Shown here piece after piece: positions 1 through 11,589 of a DNA stretch of 64,000 nt. How positions within the stretch are numbered: the stretch's first letter is position 1; the number at the start of each line of letters is the position of its first letter. The position numbers and the translations under genes were made by a program. Below the pieces are notes generated by a model that was given only the letters and a program-made list of their open reading frames with translations, had not been told where the DNA came from and made no database searches. The DNA is taken from assembly GCF_000006565.2 (NCBI RefSeq), contig NC_031476.1, positions 5,951,900 to 6,015,899 on the forward strand, read 5' to 3'. This stretch comes from Toxoplasma gondii ME49 (lineage: Eukaryota > Apicomplexa > Conoidasida > Eucoccidiorida > Sarcocystidae).

Positions 1-3000
1 GTTCGTGCCGAAGCAGGTACGAACCCGTTTCAGGCGGCTCCCGTCATGCGCAGGCCTGGGTTTGGACAGTAGGCTCGATACTCGAGAATTGGACTCTTCG
101 GCGCAGCACGAGCAACTTCTTCGGCGATCGTCTACAGCTGGTCAGCTCAGTGTTGCGATTACCTCAGAGATGTGTGACTGCCCTCAAGCGGATCTTGAGA
201 TCATAAAGAAGTCCAAGTTTGACCGAGGCCAGCACTTTCGTAACAGTATTGTCGAAAGCGGCTCAAGTGAAGCGAAGAGGAGATCTGTGTCTGAGGGGAG
301 CAGAAACCTTCCACCGAGCCAAGACGTAGACCAACACCGTACCCGGATGAGCACACGTTCAGCTGTCGAGCGTCGCCCCTGTAGGTGGCCACCGCCGGTA
401 TCTACCAGCTCGTTCCTAAGGTTTTTCGAGGAGAAAGAGAGGATGGCATACGTCTTGCGATCTGATATCCCAGCCCTTCTCGGTATGTTCCACAATAGCA
501 AAGTCACCGAGGCCACTCTTCGTTCTCAGCAGCGACAGTGTTACTTAGCTACACAACAAAAAGACATCCAGGCAAACGCTCATTTCAACAGGTGCAAAGA
601 GCACCTCGCCAGGCTGCAGAGAGCTAGGCGAGCCTTCATTTCTGGACTTTACCGCCTTAGTCAAACCCCCGGAGCTGCTAACCTCTATGAACGGACGGCG
701 ACAGCTATTGCGCAACTGGAAAGCCTCCGGCAGAGCCTACCAGCCGTTAGCATTCCTGGGGCCACCGAACACGCCATCCTTATTTTGCAGGTAAATTGGC
801 GCACAGTCATTGCAAAAGCACGAAAAACGATTTCATGTAGCAGCTGCTCTTTTTGCTGGCACCACATCGAATTGACCTGCGCCAGAGTACTCTCGTGTAG
901 GTAGAATTTAATCTAGAAACCGACAGAGCTCGATATACTTCTATGGAAGCTGTTTTTTCGCACTTTCCAGAAGACGATCCAGGTGACGCATTCAGACACC
1001 GGGAATAGACGAAGCAAAGACTCATGTATCTGCGCTTTGGCTGCAGGTGTACCGAGTGAGGGACAGAAGCATTCACACGATTTGCCTTCAGTTGTTCTCT
1101 AATGCATCTCGCAGGCAACTCAAGATTATTCACCAGGTGGTCTAGCTGCCAGAGCCAGCTGTCAGTCCGCAGATCTGAAAAGACAAGTCATATCACTGGA
1201 GAAGAAAATCCGGGGACTATTGATACTTTTCGAGGACGACGTGCGGAAGGACAGAAAACTTGCGCGGCTCTGGCACAGCCACTCTTCTTCAACAACAGAG
1301 TGTATTCATCTGCACAGCGAATTTTCGCGCGAGGTGCTCGATACTAAACTGGTAACTGGGGAAGCACGCAACAAACGAGAGAAGCGCAGAAGCGTGTGTG
1401 CCACTGTGGCGTAAGATCCGACAGTGGAGTTGTATCAGACGTGGGAGTTTCCTTATCACACAGGTTCTTACAAAGATAGATGGCTCAATAGCGGAAACAT
1501 TCTTTCCGACGGCGCCCACGTTTGTTTCTGAATATGTCTGGTTTGAATGCAGGCACTTTTACGTCTTTGGCAACTCGAACAGCTCCTCATTAGTCGTTTT
1601 CTCACTGAAGCACAACAGTATCTGCGGTGCTTGGCACACCTGACAAAAGGACACAGAGAACTTCGATCATTTGACGCTGCGTGCTCCGCCACGGTGGCAG
1701 TTCAAGAGTACATTCAAGCCTTGCTTCCAAGGCAAGGTGGCTCCACCTCATCCTGGACGGCCGGGAGTTCAAGAAATCACCAAACAGAAGACGCACAGCC
1801 CTGTAAGACGACATGTGTGGGTAGAGTGGAGACCGAAAGTGAGGGGGTGGCTCCAGTCGACTATACGTTTCAGCCAGGTCCCAGTTGGCCTGAAAACGAA
1901 ACAAAACACGGATCTCCGTGCTCTTCGTCAGTTTCGGCTCGTGATGCCACGGAAGCTGTTAGACAAACCAGTTTTAGGAGGAGTGGGTCTGCAGTGGCAT
2001 ATGGTGGATCTCGTGTTCCCTGTTCATGGACAAGCCAACAACGTGGCTCTTCTTACTCCGGACGAACGTCGTTTCGCCTCCACGTGGACAGTGGCGGCGA
2101 GCACTGCTTCAAGGATTCCCATCCTCAGACAGAAACGATCAAGTGTTTGGTAAGGACGGCAACGAAGTTTTGGCATTGCCTTCGGGGGATGGACGAGGGA
2201 ATCTTGGTTCCCCCTGCAATCGCGGCATCTATATTTTGACTTATGAAGTGACACCGACATAAAGGAAACAAGAGGCACAAGCTGACAAGATGATCTTAAC
2301 TACGGCTTGTTCAATAGTAGACTTCGTCACGCGCGTGTCGATGAGCCATGTCCGTAATCATTGACTCAGTCTCTTCGAAGAGCAATGATTCGCCTCCAGA
2401 AGTTCAGCACCTCCTTGCCACCTACATACTGGTCGCTGAAGTGGTTAAGAATTGTTGTTTGTTGACTGCTGGACGCTCATACAAGTCATGCACATGGCGA
2501 ACTGTGAATCCCTTCCATTCGTAGAGAGGATGCCGCCTGGTCGTCTATCACGGCGGCCACTTGTACTGAAATTCCAGAAGCAAATGTCTCTCAGTTTCCG
2601 CCATCCTCGACACCACCAACTATCAAGCATGAGCTGTGTTCTGTGTAGCATCTTCAGGGTACCATGGAAATGGGCGCAAGTGAGGCCCGTCCGCAGCCTG
2701 CATCCAGTCCGGATACCCAGCATCCCACACCAACTTCCCCAATGCGCTGTGTTGGAGAGACAGAGCAACCCTTCCTTCGCGGCGGAGCTCACAGGCGCAC
2801 GAATATGCTGATGTCGACCCGCTCATCCTCTGGTATCATTGATAACGGGGTCCCGATCTGTGCAGAAAATCTCACTGAAGAAAACGTAACGACAGATCCC
2901 CCACTAGCCGTTTTCGCTGCCCTAACAGGTAGCAGAAGCATTTCATTGCCTGTTGCCGTCACTTTATCAAGCGAAGATGAAGGAGTAACTCTTGCACATG

Positions 3001-4509
3001 ACACCGATACCGGAGGCAGTTGCCGCGATAACTCCCGAAGACACACTTCTCAGGTGAGCAACGTTGCGGTTCTGGCGACCGGAAGTGACGCGGTTCAGAG
3101 GTAGACGGATTTCTCTATAAACGGGGGTAACATGGGCTTCCGCACACGTCTCACGCAGTCTAAGAATTCCGAGATGCTTTTGCTCCCGTGACGGAGGTGC
3201 GACGCTGGCGTCTCTCGCCCATGCCTGTGATAATATGGGTCCCCTTCAGGGTGATACGAATAATTCCTGCCATCTAAGCCAGTCAGAACCATTATGCGTG
3301 AGCGAATCAATTCCAATTTGCACACCTCCTGTGACGAGAAGTTGCCCAGTCGAGTTGGAGACTGGATGCCGAGTTACCCACAGAATTCCTCCAAGGTCAA
3401 AAACTGTCAGGGGACCAAGCGGACTCTCACAACACAGAGCAAACGCTGTCAGCACCCCGCCGTAAGTGCAGTGACTCGTCGCTTGTCGTTTTCGTGCTAC
3501 TCCCTATAACGAGTCCGTCTGTTGTGTCTCACAAAGATGACGCTGTACGCGATTCTGTCAGGAAGCGACTAGCCTTCAGCCCGGCCTCAGCGACTGACAA
3601 AGCGAGCAGCACACCTTTACCAGAGGGGCGAAGTGTTTTTGGCAATATTTCCCTTCTTCGCCTACGTTTGGAAAGCGTTCGCGTAATTTGTCGTTGACGT
3701 GTGATCTCGTCTGGCTACAACTGCAGATCTATGTCCATGAACAGATTCGACTTGCACTGTGTCGTGCACGGGTCGCTTATCCCCCCACAGCAACAATCTC
3801 CACTGGTGAGTCTCCGCACAGAGGGTAGACTGACAGATAGCCATGCCCGCTGTCTTTCTCTTTTTTGTGTGGCTGCAGAGTCGTTCAGCACAAAGAAAAA
3901 TGCATTTTAAGTTGCCAGGACCTTCCTGTTAACAACCAGGCAACGGCGTCAAACAATAATTCAGCTCCAGCAAGAGGGCGACACACAAACACGCTCCCAC
4001 CAACATCAACGAGAGCGTATCACCTCTCACACCGCCACCGGCCAAGTTCATCCGCTAGTAATCTCGCGCCACAAAGTTCCAGGAAACACCCACTCTCGTT
4101 GCGTTCTGCGTCTCGAAATTCACAGACCGGTCACTCTACTCCACAATCATGCTCGAGACTGGGAACCCAACTTCCGGTCGGTGGACATGTGTCCAGGCAG
4201 GGAGGTACAAGGTTCATCTCTCCTACGGTGCCCCCTGGCTGCAAAACCCGTGCGTATATTGGTTCGCAGTCACGTCTCTTAAACTGCCTCACGGACAAAC
4301 ACTTCTCAGTGACACAACAACGGCGCGGCAGGGTACTACCTTCTGCAGAAAGCAACACGAGACGCCACTCCGCTCGGAGACAACAATCGCCGTGCTTCCA
4401 AAAAAACAATTATACGGAGAACGTTACCCCCGCTCGTCTTCTGAGTCCGCTGTCGGTTGCTCAACCAGAAACCGCAGAGCCCGACACGGACATCGCGCGC
4501 CAAACATGA
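1..4509 (+). CDS. Hypothetical multi-exon protein, helical N-half, Ser/Thr/Pro-rich C-half (left edge open)
   Basis: I do not recognise this gene. A consistent model is exons <1-790, 1115-1351, 1553-2149, 2658-3053, 3250-3461, 3562-3682, 3727-3805 and a last exon from 3881 (or 3965) to 4509. All junctions are GT-AG with agreeing phases, and five of the seven introns are phase 0. The first three exons encode charged, leucine-rich helical sequence, for example ADLKRQVISLEKKIRGLL around 1175 and LWQLEQLLISRFLTEAQQ around 1565. The later exons are Ser/Thr/Pro-rich and look disordered until a short helical exon at 3727-3805. There is no signal peptide or membrane segment. The reading frame is open at the left edge, so the true start is outside or near it. 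The 3' end is uncertain: the strongest acceptor (CAG ending at 3878) gives a stop at 3908-3910, while an AG two bases later keeps a long frame open to 4509. Coding status is inferred from splice and phase agreement, not homology. Confidence 0.5.
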
Positions 4510-5756
4510 TCTTGAAAAAATTGGAACGAGCTCCTTACGAACCTCAGTCGGCGAGATCATGGTTTGTGTGCTGTAAAGCCGGTATACAGGCCTGCGTTAG
4601 AGAACGCAGATTCCCAGTGACTGCCCACGATGGATAAAATTGATTGGACACTACCTATTGTACCGTTTCAAGGCGCAAAAAAAAACACTCCTATTGAACC
4701 TACACCAGTTCTGGCAACTGCGAGAGCAGCTCAAAACCGAAAAAGACTCTCTCGAAAAGTGAACAGCAGCGCACCCCCGCGCCTGTGAACGCTGGGAAAC
4801 CAGAAGAACCTGCTTCTAGCCCGAACGACTGGCTCGTCGAGCTTGCACGCGAAACGATTCAGAACTTGTAGTACACTAGCAGCACCCCCGACAACGGCAG
4901 CAAAAGAACGGAGGCCGTCAGGCGTTCGGACCGTATGGCAAAAAATCTGTGAATGTTGACCGCAGGACATACCGCGACGACTAGAATATGTACCACCATC
5001 ACTCTATATCAAAAATTATCTAGAAAAAAACGGCAGTAAAGGAACGGACTTCGTCGAGCGTTCGACCTTTGCATCATAGGGCTGCAGCTCATGTTTACCG
5101 CACGCCATACACAAGTGACACAAGTATCCCACCGACATCACGTCATAACGGAAAATTTCTTTAGGAATACCGACAACAGGTGTTGGAATGCGAGTCTCCT
5201 CCCATTGCTTCGTCGCGTTTCACCGATGCAGATGTGACGTCGTTGAAGACGCATCCGAAGGGGAATGAAGGATCACGGTGGCACCCACGCAGATACGAAA
5301 CTTGATCGAGACCGTCTAGCCGAATTGGTTTGCCGATGAATGCTCAGCGCCTCATCCGACAAAATAGCCGCACGAGAACCACTGTGTGGGAATGTGAAGC
5401 CACTTTCCCACCCTGACCGATGGACACTCACAATCGTGCCGTAACGGTTAACAACTCCAGATCCTCCGCAAGCTGACATGGCCAGGCGGTTTCCGGCGGG
5501 CCCGGCACCATTAATGACTACGCATGCCGTTTATAGACTGCGGCGTCACGGTCTACGGTGGCATCCATCTGCTGCCCATGGTCAGACACCAGTCACAATT
5601 GTAATTTTATAATCACCCTCTGCTTTGCTATGACTGATATCTTGCCTCACTATGAAGACACAGAATGCCTGCATTTCCAATTCCTGCCTTCAACGTGGAC
5701 AGCCCACCTCATGCTGGTCCTTAGAAACGGAAACTCCTCGCAAAAGAAAAGATACA
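4510..5756. other. Convergent intergenic region
   Basis: This 1.25 kb separates the 3' ends of the two convergent flanking genes. I see only short reading frames with no splice-supported continuation and no recognisable protein or RNA. It probably holds both 3' untranslated regions. Confidence 0.5.
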
Positions 5757-8320
5757 TTACCGCGACATGGTAGCCATGTTTGAAAGCTTTCGGGTTCCCC
5801 CTGCCGGGCATATTCTGTACTTCGCGCAATACCAGCTATAGAACGCCAGGCGATGGCTGACTTCTTTGTAGTATCCCATATACATAGCAACAAGAATGGT
5901 GCAGAGGTTGAAGTATCCCTCAGTTGCCGTAGACAGTCTAGCTAAACCTCCACTGATGATGGCACACTTGATCACGCACGGGAAAACCACGTTCAGAATA
6001 GCCGCCATGTGCACGTAGAACAGCAAACTGGTACGTACTGAGGTGGCCGTTAGAACAACTACTACAAGAACTTCAAAAAAATTGTTGCCTTCGTAGTTGA
6101 GGTCCACGCAGCCCACCGTGGCGTTCCTCTCTTGCTGTGACAGAGGCTCCGATAGGCCTGTCCGTCCTCCGATCATTTGCCACGTTTCAAAAATGCAGCA
6201 AAACACAAAGAAGCAAGACGCCAAAGACGTCACAATCACTTCCGCTCGACAACGGAACCGCGCGAACAGGGGGAAGACGAAAAGGACCGTCAGTAATCCC
6301 AGACAGACGCCAGCTCGTATGACAACGTCGGCCTGAACAGTAGACAACCACAGACACCGTGCTCGGCTTCCCGCGTTCACATACCGCCTCGTTTTACACA
6401 TCTTCCTGTGACCACGTATGCCAGACGCACAAAACGTTGCGTGCAAATTACATCAACACACATCGCACAAACGCGACTCACCACGGAAAACTGACGGAAA
6501 CATCACAACGTCATTTAACGCGTCGCTGCCTAGCTGGATACAGAACTGCTACAACTCGACGTAAATATCCACTTACGAAAAGGCCTGCGCGGTCCCGAGC
6601 AACAAGCAGCTGGAACACGGACAGAAGCACTTGTCCAACTATAGTTAACGCCGTTGCCCAAATCACCTTCACTGGGACAACTTGGCCGAGAAGATAGTCG
6701 TATGCGTGATTAAGGGCTCTGTATCGAAAAGTGACGAACGGATATCCCGTTGTAAGCCGACGCGCGGCTGTCTTGTGTTTGATCCCTGAATCCGGATCCT
6801 TCGAGAACTGGGCAACCCTTCCAGCATACTGTTCAGCCATTGTGCCGACATGTCTGAGCTGCCCTCGATGCTGCGAGGCCGCTCGACCGGCAGAAAACAT
6901 GGTATTGCTTGGCGGTCCCACATCATAACCTGAGACGCCGGCACCACACAAAAAAGGACGACGGAAACCTTGAGTCCTGGATTGAACGTACGTTTCTACG
7001 AGAGCTTGCGACAAATTAAACACTGTGCGCTACGCGTTGACGCCCCGGACCCTCGAGTGCGAGACTAAGGTTGTACCTAGGCTGTGCCTAGTGGTGACCC
7101 GCATCTGCGGATGACGAAAAAGTGCCCGCCACGAGGGTAGCCCGCGAAACCCGTCTCGTTGAAAAGCATTGCATGCAATGTAACAGCACGAACCCCCGTT
7201 GCGCAGACAGCTTCGTTCGCAAAATACCTGCTCAGGCTCTCGGTCAGTATCTGAATGCAGGCTGACCGCGTCGATGCGCGATATCTCTCCTCTGCCACTT
7301 ACTTGGTGCGCGGGTTGACTCGTGGTTCTGTCGCTGTGGGAACTCCAGTATGTAGTCGCGCATGAGTAGGTCGAAGTTGTAGTCTTGCCAGAAGACTGAG
7401 AACAACGATTTCCAGCCTTTTCGGGTGACGATGAGTGGACAGAAGCCGCAACATGCCAGCGGCTTGCTGTCGTCTTTCTCGTATTCGTCGGAGCACAGCT
7501 CCTCAAAAACGTGCCGCAGCACTTGCGGCTCTCCTTCGTTCGCTCGGCTCCACCACTGGCTCCGGATGGCCTGCCGGCTGAAGCCGGTCAAAGGCGCCTG
7601 GTGAGTCGCAGCGCTGCCCTGTCGCCAGTCATCGACCGGGGAACTGGAAGCGAGCGATTCTAGGTGACCGCGTGCAGAAACCGCGTCTAAGTCTGGGCTG
7701 CGCGCCCGCTGCATGCGGCGTGGAGACACTTCACCTGCGAAGCCTCGGAGTGTGTGCGCCCCTCGCGCAGACCGCCACTCACCGCTGCCGTTTGAGTCGC
7801 TCGACGGTGCAGGGAGGGGTACCTTAGTCCCCCTGAGCTGCAGAGCGTCCTCCGTAGGCGACTCGCCACGCCTCGGCGTCTCTCCCCCGTCTGCTTGGCG
7901 GCTTCCCGCAAAAACAGTTGTGTAGCGCGTTGAGATGCCCTTCGTTGCAGCCGAATGAGGGCCGCTCCACACCCTCGGGTTCTGCCCTATGGACTCGGGG
8001 GTTTGCGATGTTCCAGACGACCCCGAGGAAAGGCGCCAGAGCTGCAGCGAGCCACCGTGATGAGACATGACGGGGGAGCCTGTGTCTCTAGGAAACTGGC
8101 GGCTTACAGAGGGGTAAAGATCCGTCCGAGACGCGGGATCGTTCACGCCATCGTCGGAATCGTCGTCTTCCACGCTGCTAGTCAGCTCTGTCTCTTCTTC
8201 CTCCTCCCGCACGGGTGTAGGCCGTCGCTGCTGCACCGAAGTGGAGAAATCCTCGTCGTCGGAGTCACCGTGCCGCCGGCGGCTCGACATCTTCCGCGAC
8301 GGAAGACTTGTGACCGGCAT
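5757..8320 (-). CDS. Multi-pass membrane protein of unknown function
   Basis: Three exons join in phase: 8320-7303, 6929-6577 and 6332-5757, giving about 648 residues (638 if the second Met, at 8290, is used). The first ~300 residues are Ser/Arg/Asp/Glu-rich and look disordered, with an acidic patch (REEEEETEL). A short Cys-containing segment, PLACCGFCPLIVTRKGW, follows. Exons 2 and 3 carry about six hydrophobic helices, starting with VIWATALTIVGQVLLSVFQL and ending with CTILVAMYMGYYKEV, and then a short basic tail and stop. No enzymatic domain follows the membrane region. A bundle of six helices followed by a charged KEVSHRLAFY-type segment loosely resembles the membrane half of a class III adenylyl cyclase, but no cyclase catalytic sequence exists downstream. 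That resemblance is an impression only; an unrelated coccidian membrane protein is equally possible. Confidence 0.65.
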
Positions 8321-11300
8321 TGTCTACTGAGGCACTCGACGCTACCCGCTGCACCTACACGAACAGAAAAATATCGGCTCCAAGTTCGATTCTGCTGGTA
8401 TCTACACTGGAGCTGCAGCGTAGACACGACAGCCACCCTGCGTAACAACCTTAAGCCGCAGGATCTTGGAATTCAACACTTTCAGATTCAGGACACGACC
8501 GAGTTGGAGTAACCTTGATGTCGTAGGATCTTCAATTCCAATACTTCCACGGACACAACTTTTGAGAAACAAATATCTAGGAGCCTCTCGTTCCCTTTCT
8601 GATTAGACGACACCCTGGCACATGAGTTCTGCTGGTGACACTCAGCATTCGATCAGCTGGAGAAAAAGACATCAAAAGGAGCCTCCGTTCTGGCTCCGCT
8701 ATTTGCTCCCCGCAAAGACGATGAAAAACTCCATAAAGCAGACAAATTGAACCCGACAAAACGATGCAGAGTTCTACGCACGCTCGGTTTGGAGGAGGTG
8801 CTCACACTCGCACGGCGGATGTCCACAAGTGTCAAAACCTGTTGCCGACCAAATAACAAACTAGTCCCGTTGAAAGAACGTGATGCGTCGGGGAAAAGTA
8901 AATGAACGCACGCAGAGGAGACACAGACACGCGTTTTCGTATGTTGCTTGCGAAGAGTCAATTTCACCCGCAAAAATTTGAAATCAGATTCATTTTTCCC
9001 TTGCAGGGCAACACCACATAACGCCAGTTCCGCCAGTCATTGATTCAGATACGAAATGGATGCAGACGCTGCACTCCGTTGAACAGAGTTTGTCCGATGC
9101 GCCGAGCACACACGCGGGTACACGATCGTGAAAAGCGAATTGTCGACAATGCCAGAATAGTTAGGCTCGAAACAGCTTTGCTCCCGATTCTTGCATTCAC
9201 GCGCACTCGTGAAAAAGAGAAGTAAAACTGCTGTGTAAAAGTTGCCCGCCTCCACAGTCCAGCACCGGATTAGCTGACGATACGGATTGGAGGAGTGTCC
9301 CAAATGCAACAGCAGACTTTCCAGTTCGTCACTGAGCTGGCTCTGATAGTGAAAATGAACTGCAGCGCAGCATCAAGTTGGATGCACAGAAAGGTGACAA
9401 AATTCGTGACCAACACAAACTCACAGTGGCGTTTCATGCCTTGGTGCTCCGGCACACTTGACAGGGAAGGTGGGCCCGGGACCCGGTGACCGAGAAGCAG
9501 CGCTCGCACAAGGCAACACTGGAAGAGAATGATGCACGGCTTCTGATCGGTGGTTTCGGACAAGACAGACTTTGAACGATCACGCAAATGACAAGATAGT
9601 ATCACACACGAGACAAACGAGGTGCCCCATGAAACAGATCCTCGGTAGGTGTTAGGAATATTTTTTCCCAGCCGCTGGAGTGTCTTGGCAGCCGTAACTG
9701 GAGACTAGCGGGCGAAAGCCAGTGTACTCTTCAGTATAAAAGACATCTTACTCGTTTTGCTAGTGTGTTACGCAAACCCTTTCCATAGTTATTGATACTT
9801 CAGTTGGACAGCCGTAACATTAATACTGAAAATGACTGGTGCTTCCGTCTGTAGCTTGATGTACACGTGCGCGCGGATGGCCAACACCCACGGACAAAGC
9901 AGCGTCATTTTTCCAGCATGCGTTCAAATACGTGATTATCTGTCACGGAATTCCTAACGCAGTTCTGGCTTCGCTTTGAGCGAATGCCGCTCCATTAGAT
10001 GACTGGCGTCTCTGCGGGATTGCACAGACTCCTCGAACGTTCGGTAGCAACTCCTCTACGATGTCATCTGCTGCAAGCAAACCGCGTGTTTTTACAAGGT
10101 CCCCCGAAGTGTTGGTCTCCCTGTCACAAAATCATTCTTTGCTGAAGGATCTTCACGGATCAACCTCAAAATACCGTGGAACGCAGTGTCTACACAGAAC
10201 TAACCGGATGTGGCAACGGCGAGGGCCATACATAGCGACGGCCGTACCTTCGTTATAAATTCTGTGATTTTAAGTATCTGTGTCCACTTCTATTTCCGTT
10301 CTCAATATTTTTTGCATTCCTGGCGTCCGCAGGTGGCGTCGACAGCACTTTAACTGGCTTCAGCCAAACGATGTCATGACCGCTTCCTGCGGGCGCGCCA
10401 TCGCTTGACGTTCGACACCTCCAGGATACATATACCATACTAGAACACGTATGGCACCACACCTCGAATGAAAAACGCTGTGATGACGCAAATACTTAAA
10501 ACTGGTTTGGGACGAAAATAGTAGCAGGGTATAGTCGGCTAGAAAACACCGTTCAGCTTCAATATGAAGTTACTGACAAACTGGCTGTCCGGTAACCTCT
10601 CACTATTGGAAGGCATAGGAAGCCTATTACTTCACCAATGCCTTGTTACGGAGCGACTTCTGACGCACATGCAACAGACTCATCTCTTTAAAACTATGCT
10701 TCGCGATCGGCGTTAGTGCAGCATCGAGTGGTATACCACGCCAATTGGAGTTTCGTGGACTAGTTCTCAGTACAATTCTGTCAAATCCTCGTGTTCTGTC
10801 TAAGCGGGTACGTGACTCTGGTCGCATTTCCCGACTAACGTAGGTTCTGTTAATGGATCTGTCCCTCTCCCACGACTTTCTTATGGTAAAAACGACGCAG
10901 TGCCAAGACACCTATTCAATGCTTTCTCTGTCGCTATTCTCCACGTACGCGAACTCTACCGACTTTTGCCGAAGAGCTGGTTCAAGCGTGAGAATCCATT
11001 TCGGCTACCAAATGTGACACGCGTTTTGCCTAAAGTGCGCGCACACCTTCTGCACGATAACTGGCCAGCAAGCTCTTTTGTAGGTCAATTAAACATCTCT
11101 TTGCGTTTAGGTTTCACGTCCGTTGAAATTTTATTGGGCAATAACACGCAATATCGGTGCGCATCAGCCGCAGGGCTGAGCAGTTTTCAGAAAACAAAGA
11201 CAAAAACAGCGAGCACATGGGCACTGCTCACTACACGGTGTCCGTCATCAGTTACCATGTCTCATTGTGAGCTCTCTTTTTCTCCCTTCTTCGTGTCAGT

Positions 11301-11589
11301 GCCTGCTTCCTTCTTCGTCTCTCCTGTCTCTTCGTCTTCCTGCACCGGACACGCAGACGCGACACCACAACCACGTCAAAAAGACATCCTCTTACTCTGT
11401 CTTCGTCCTATCACCGCCGTGAATTACTCCCCTCCACTGAATTAATTCACCGCAGACAGAAAGGCAAAAACAAACGAGAAATGCCTCCTGCAAACATCCG
11501 TCACCAACTCGAGATACCGCAACGGTCCCCGGATGCGCTATTGCACAGCTGGAGACGTCACCACTTCACAGCCTCATACGCAGAAGCAC
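8321..11589. other. Long intergenic region without a recognised gene
   Basis: This 3.3 kb lies between the 5' end of the membrane-protein gene and the 3' end of Rpn8, both on the minus strand. Reading frames on both strands are short, and none has homology or a phase-consistent splice continuation that I can see. It should contain the promoter of the membrane-protein gene and the Rpn8 3' UTR. A non-coding transcript cannot be excluded. Confidence 0.4.
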
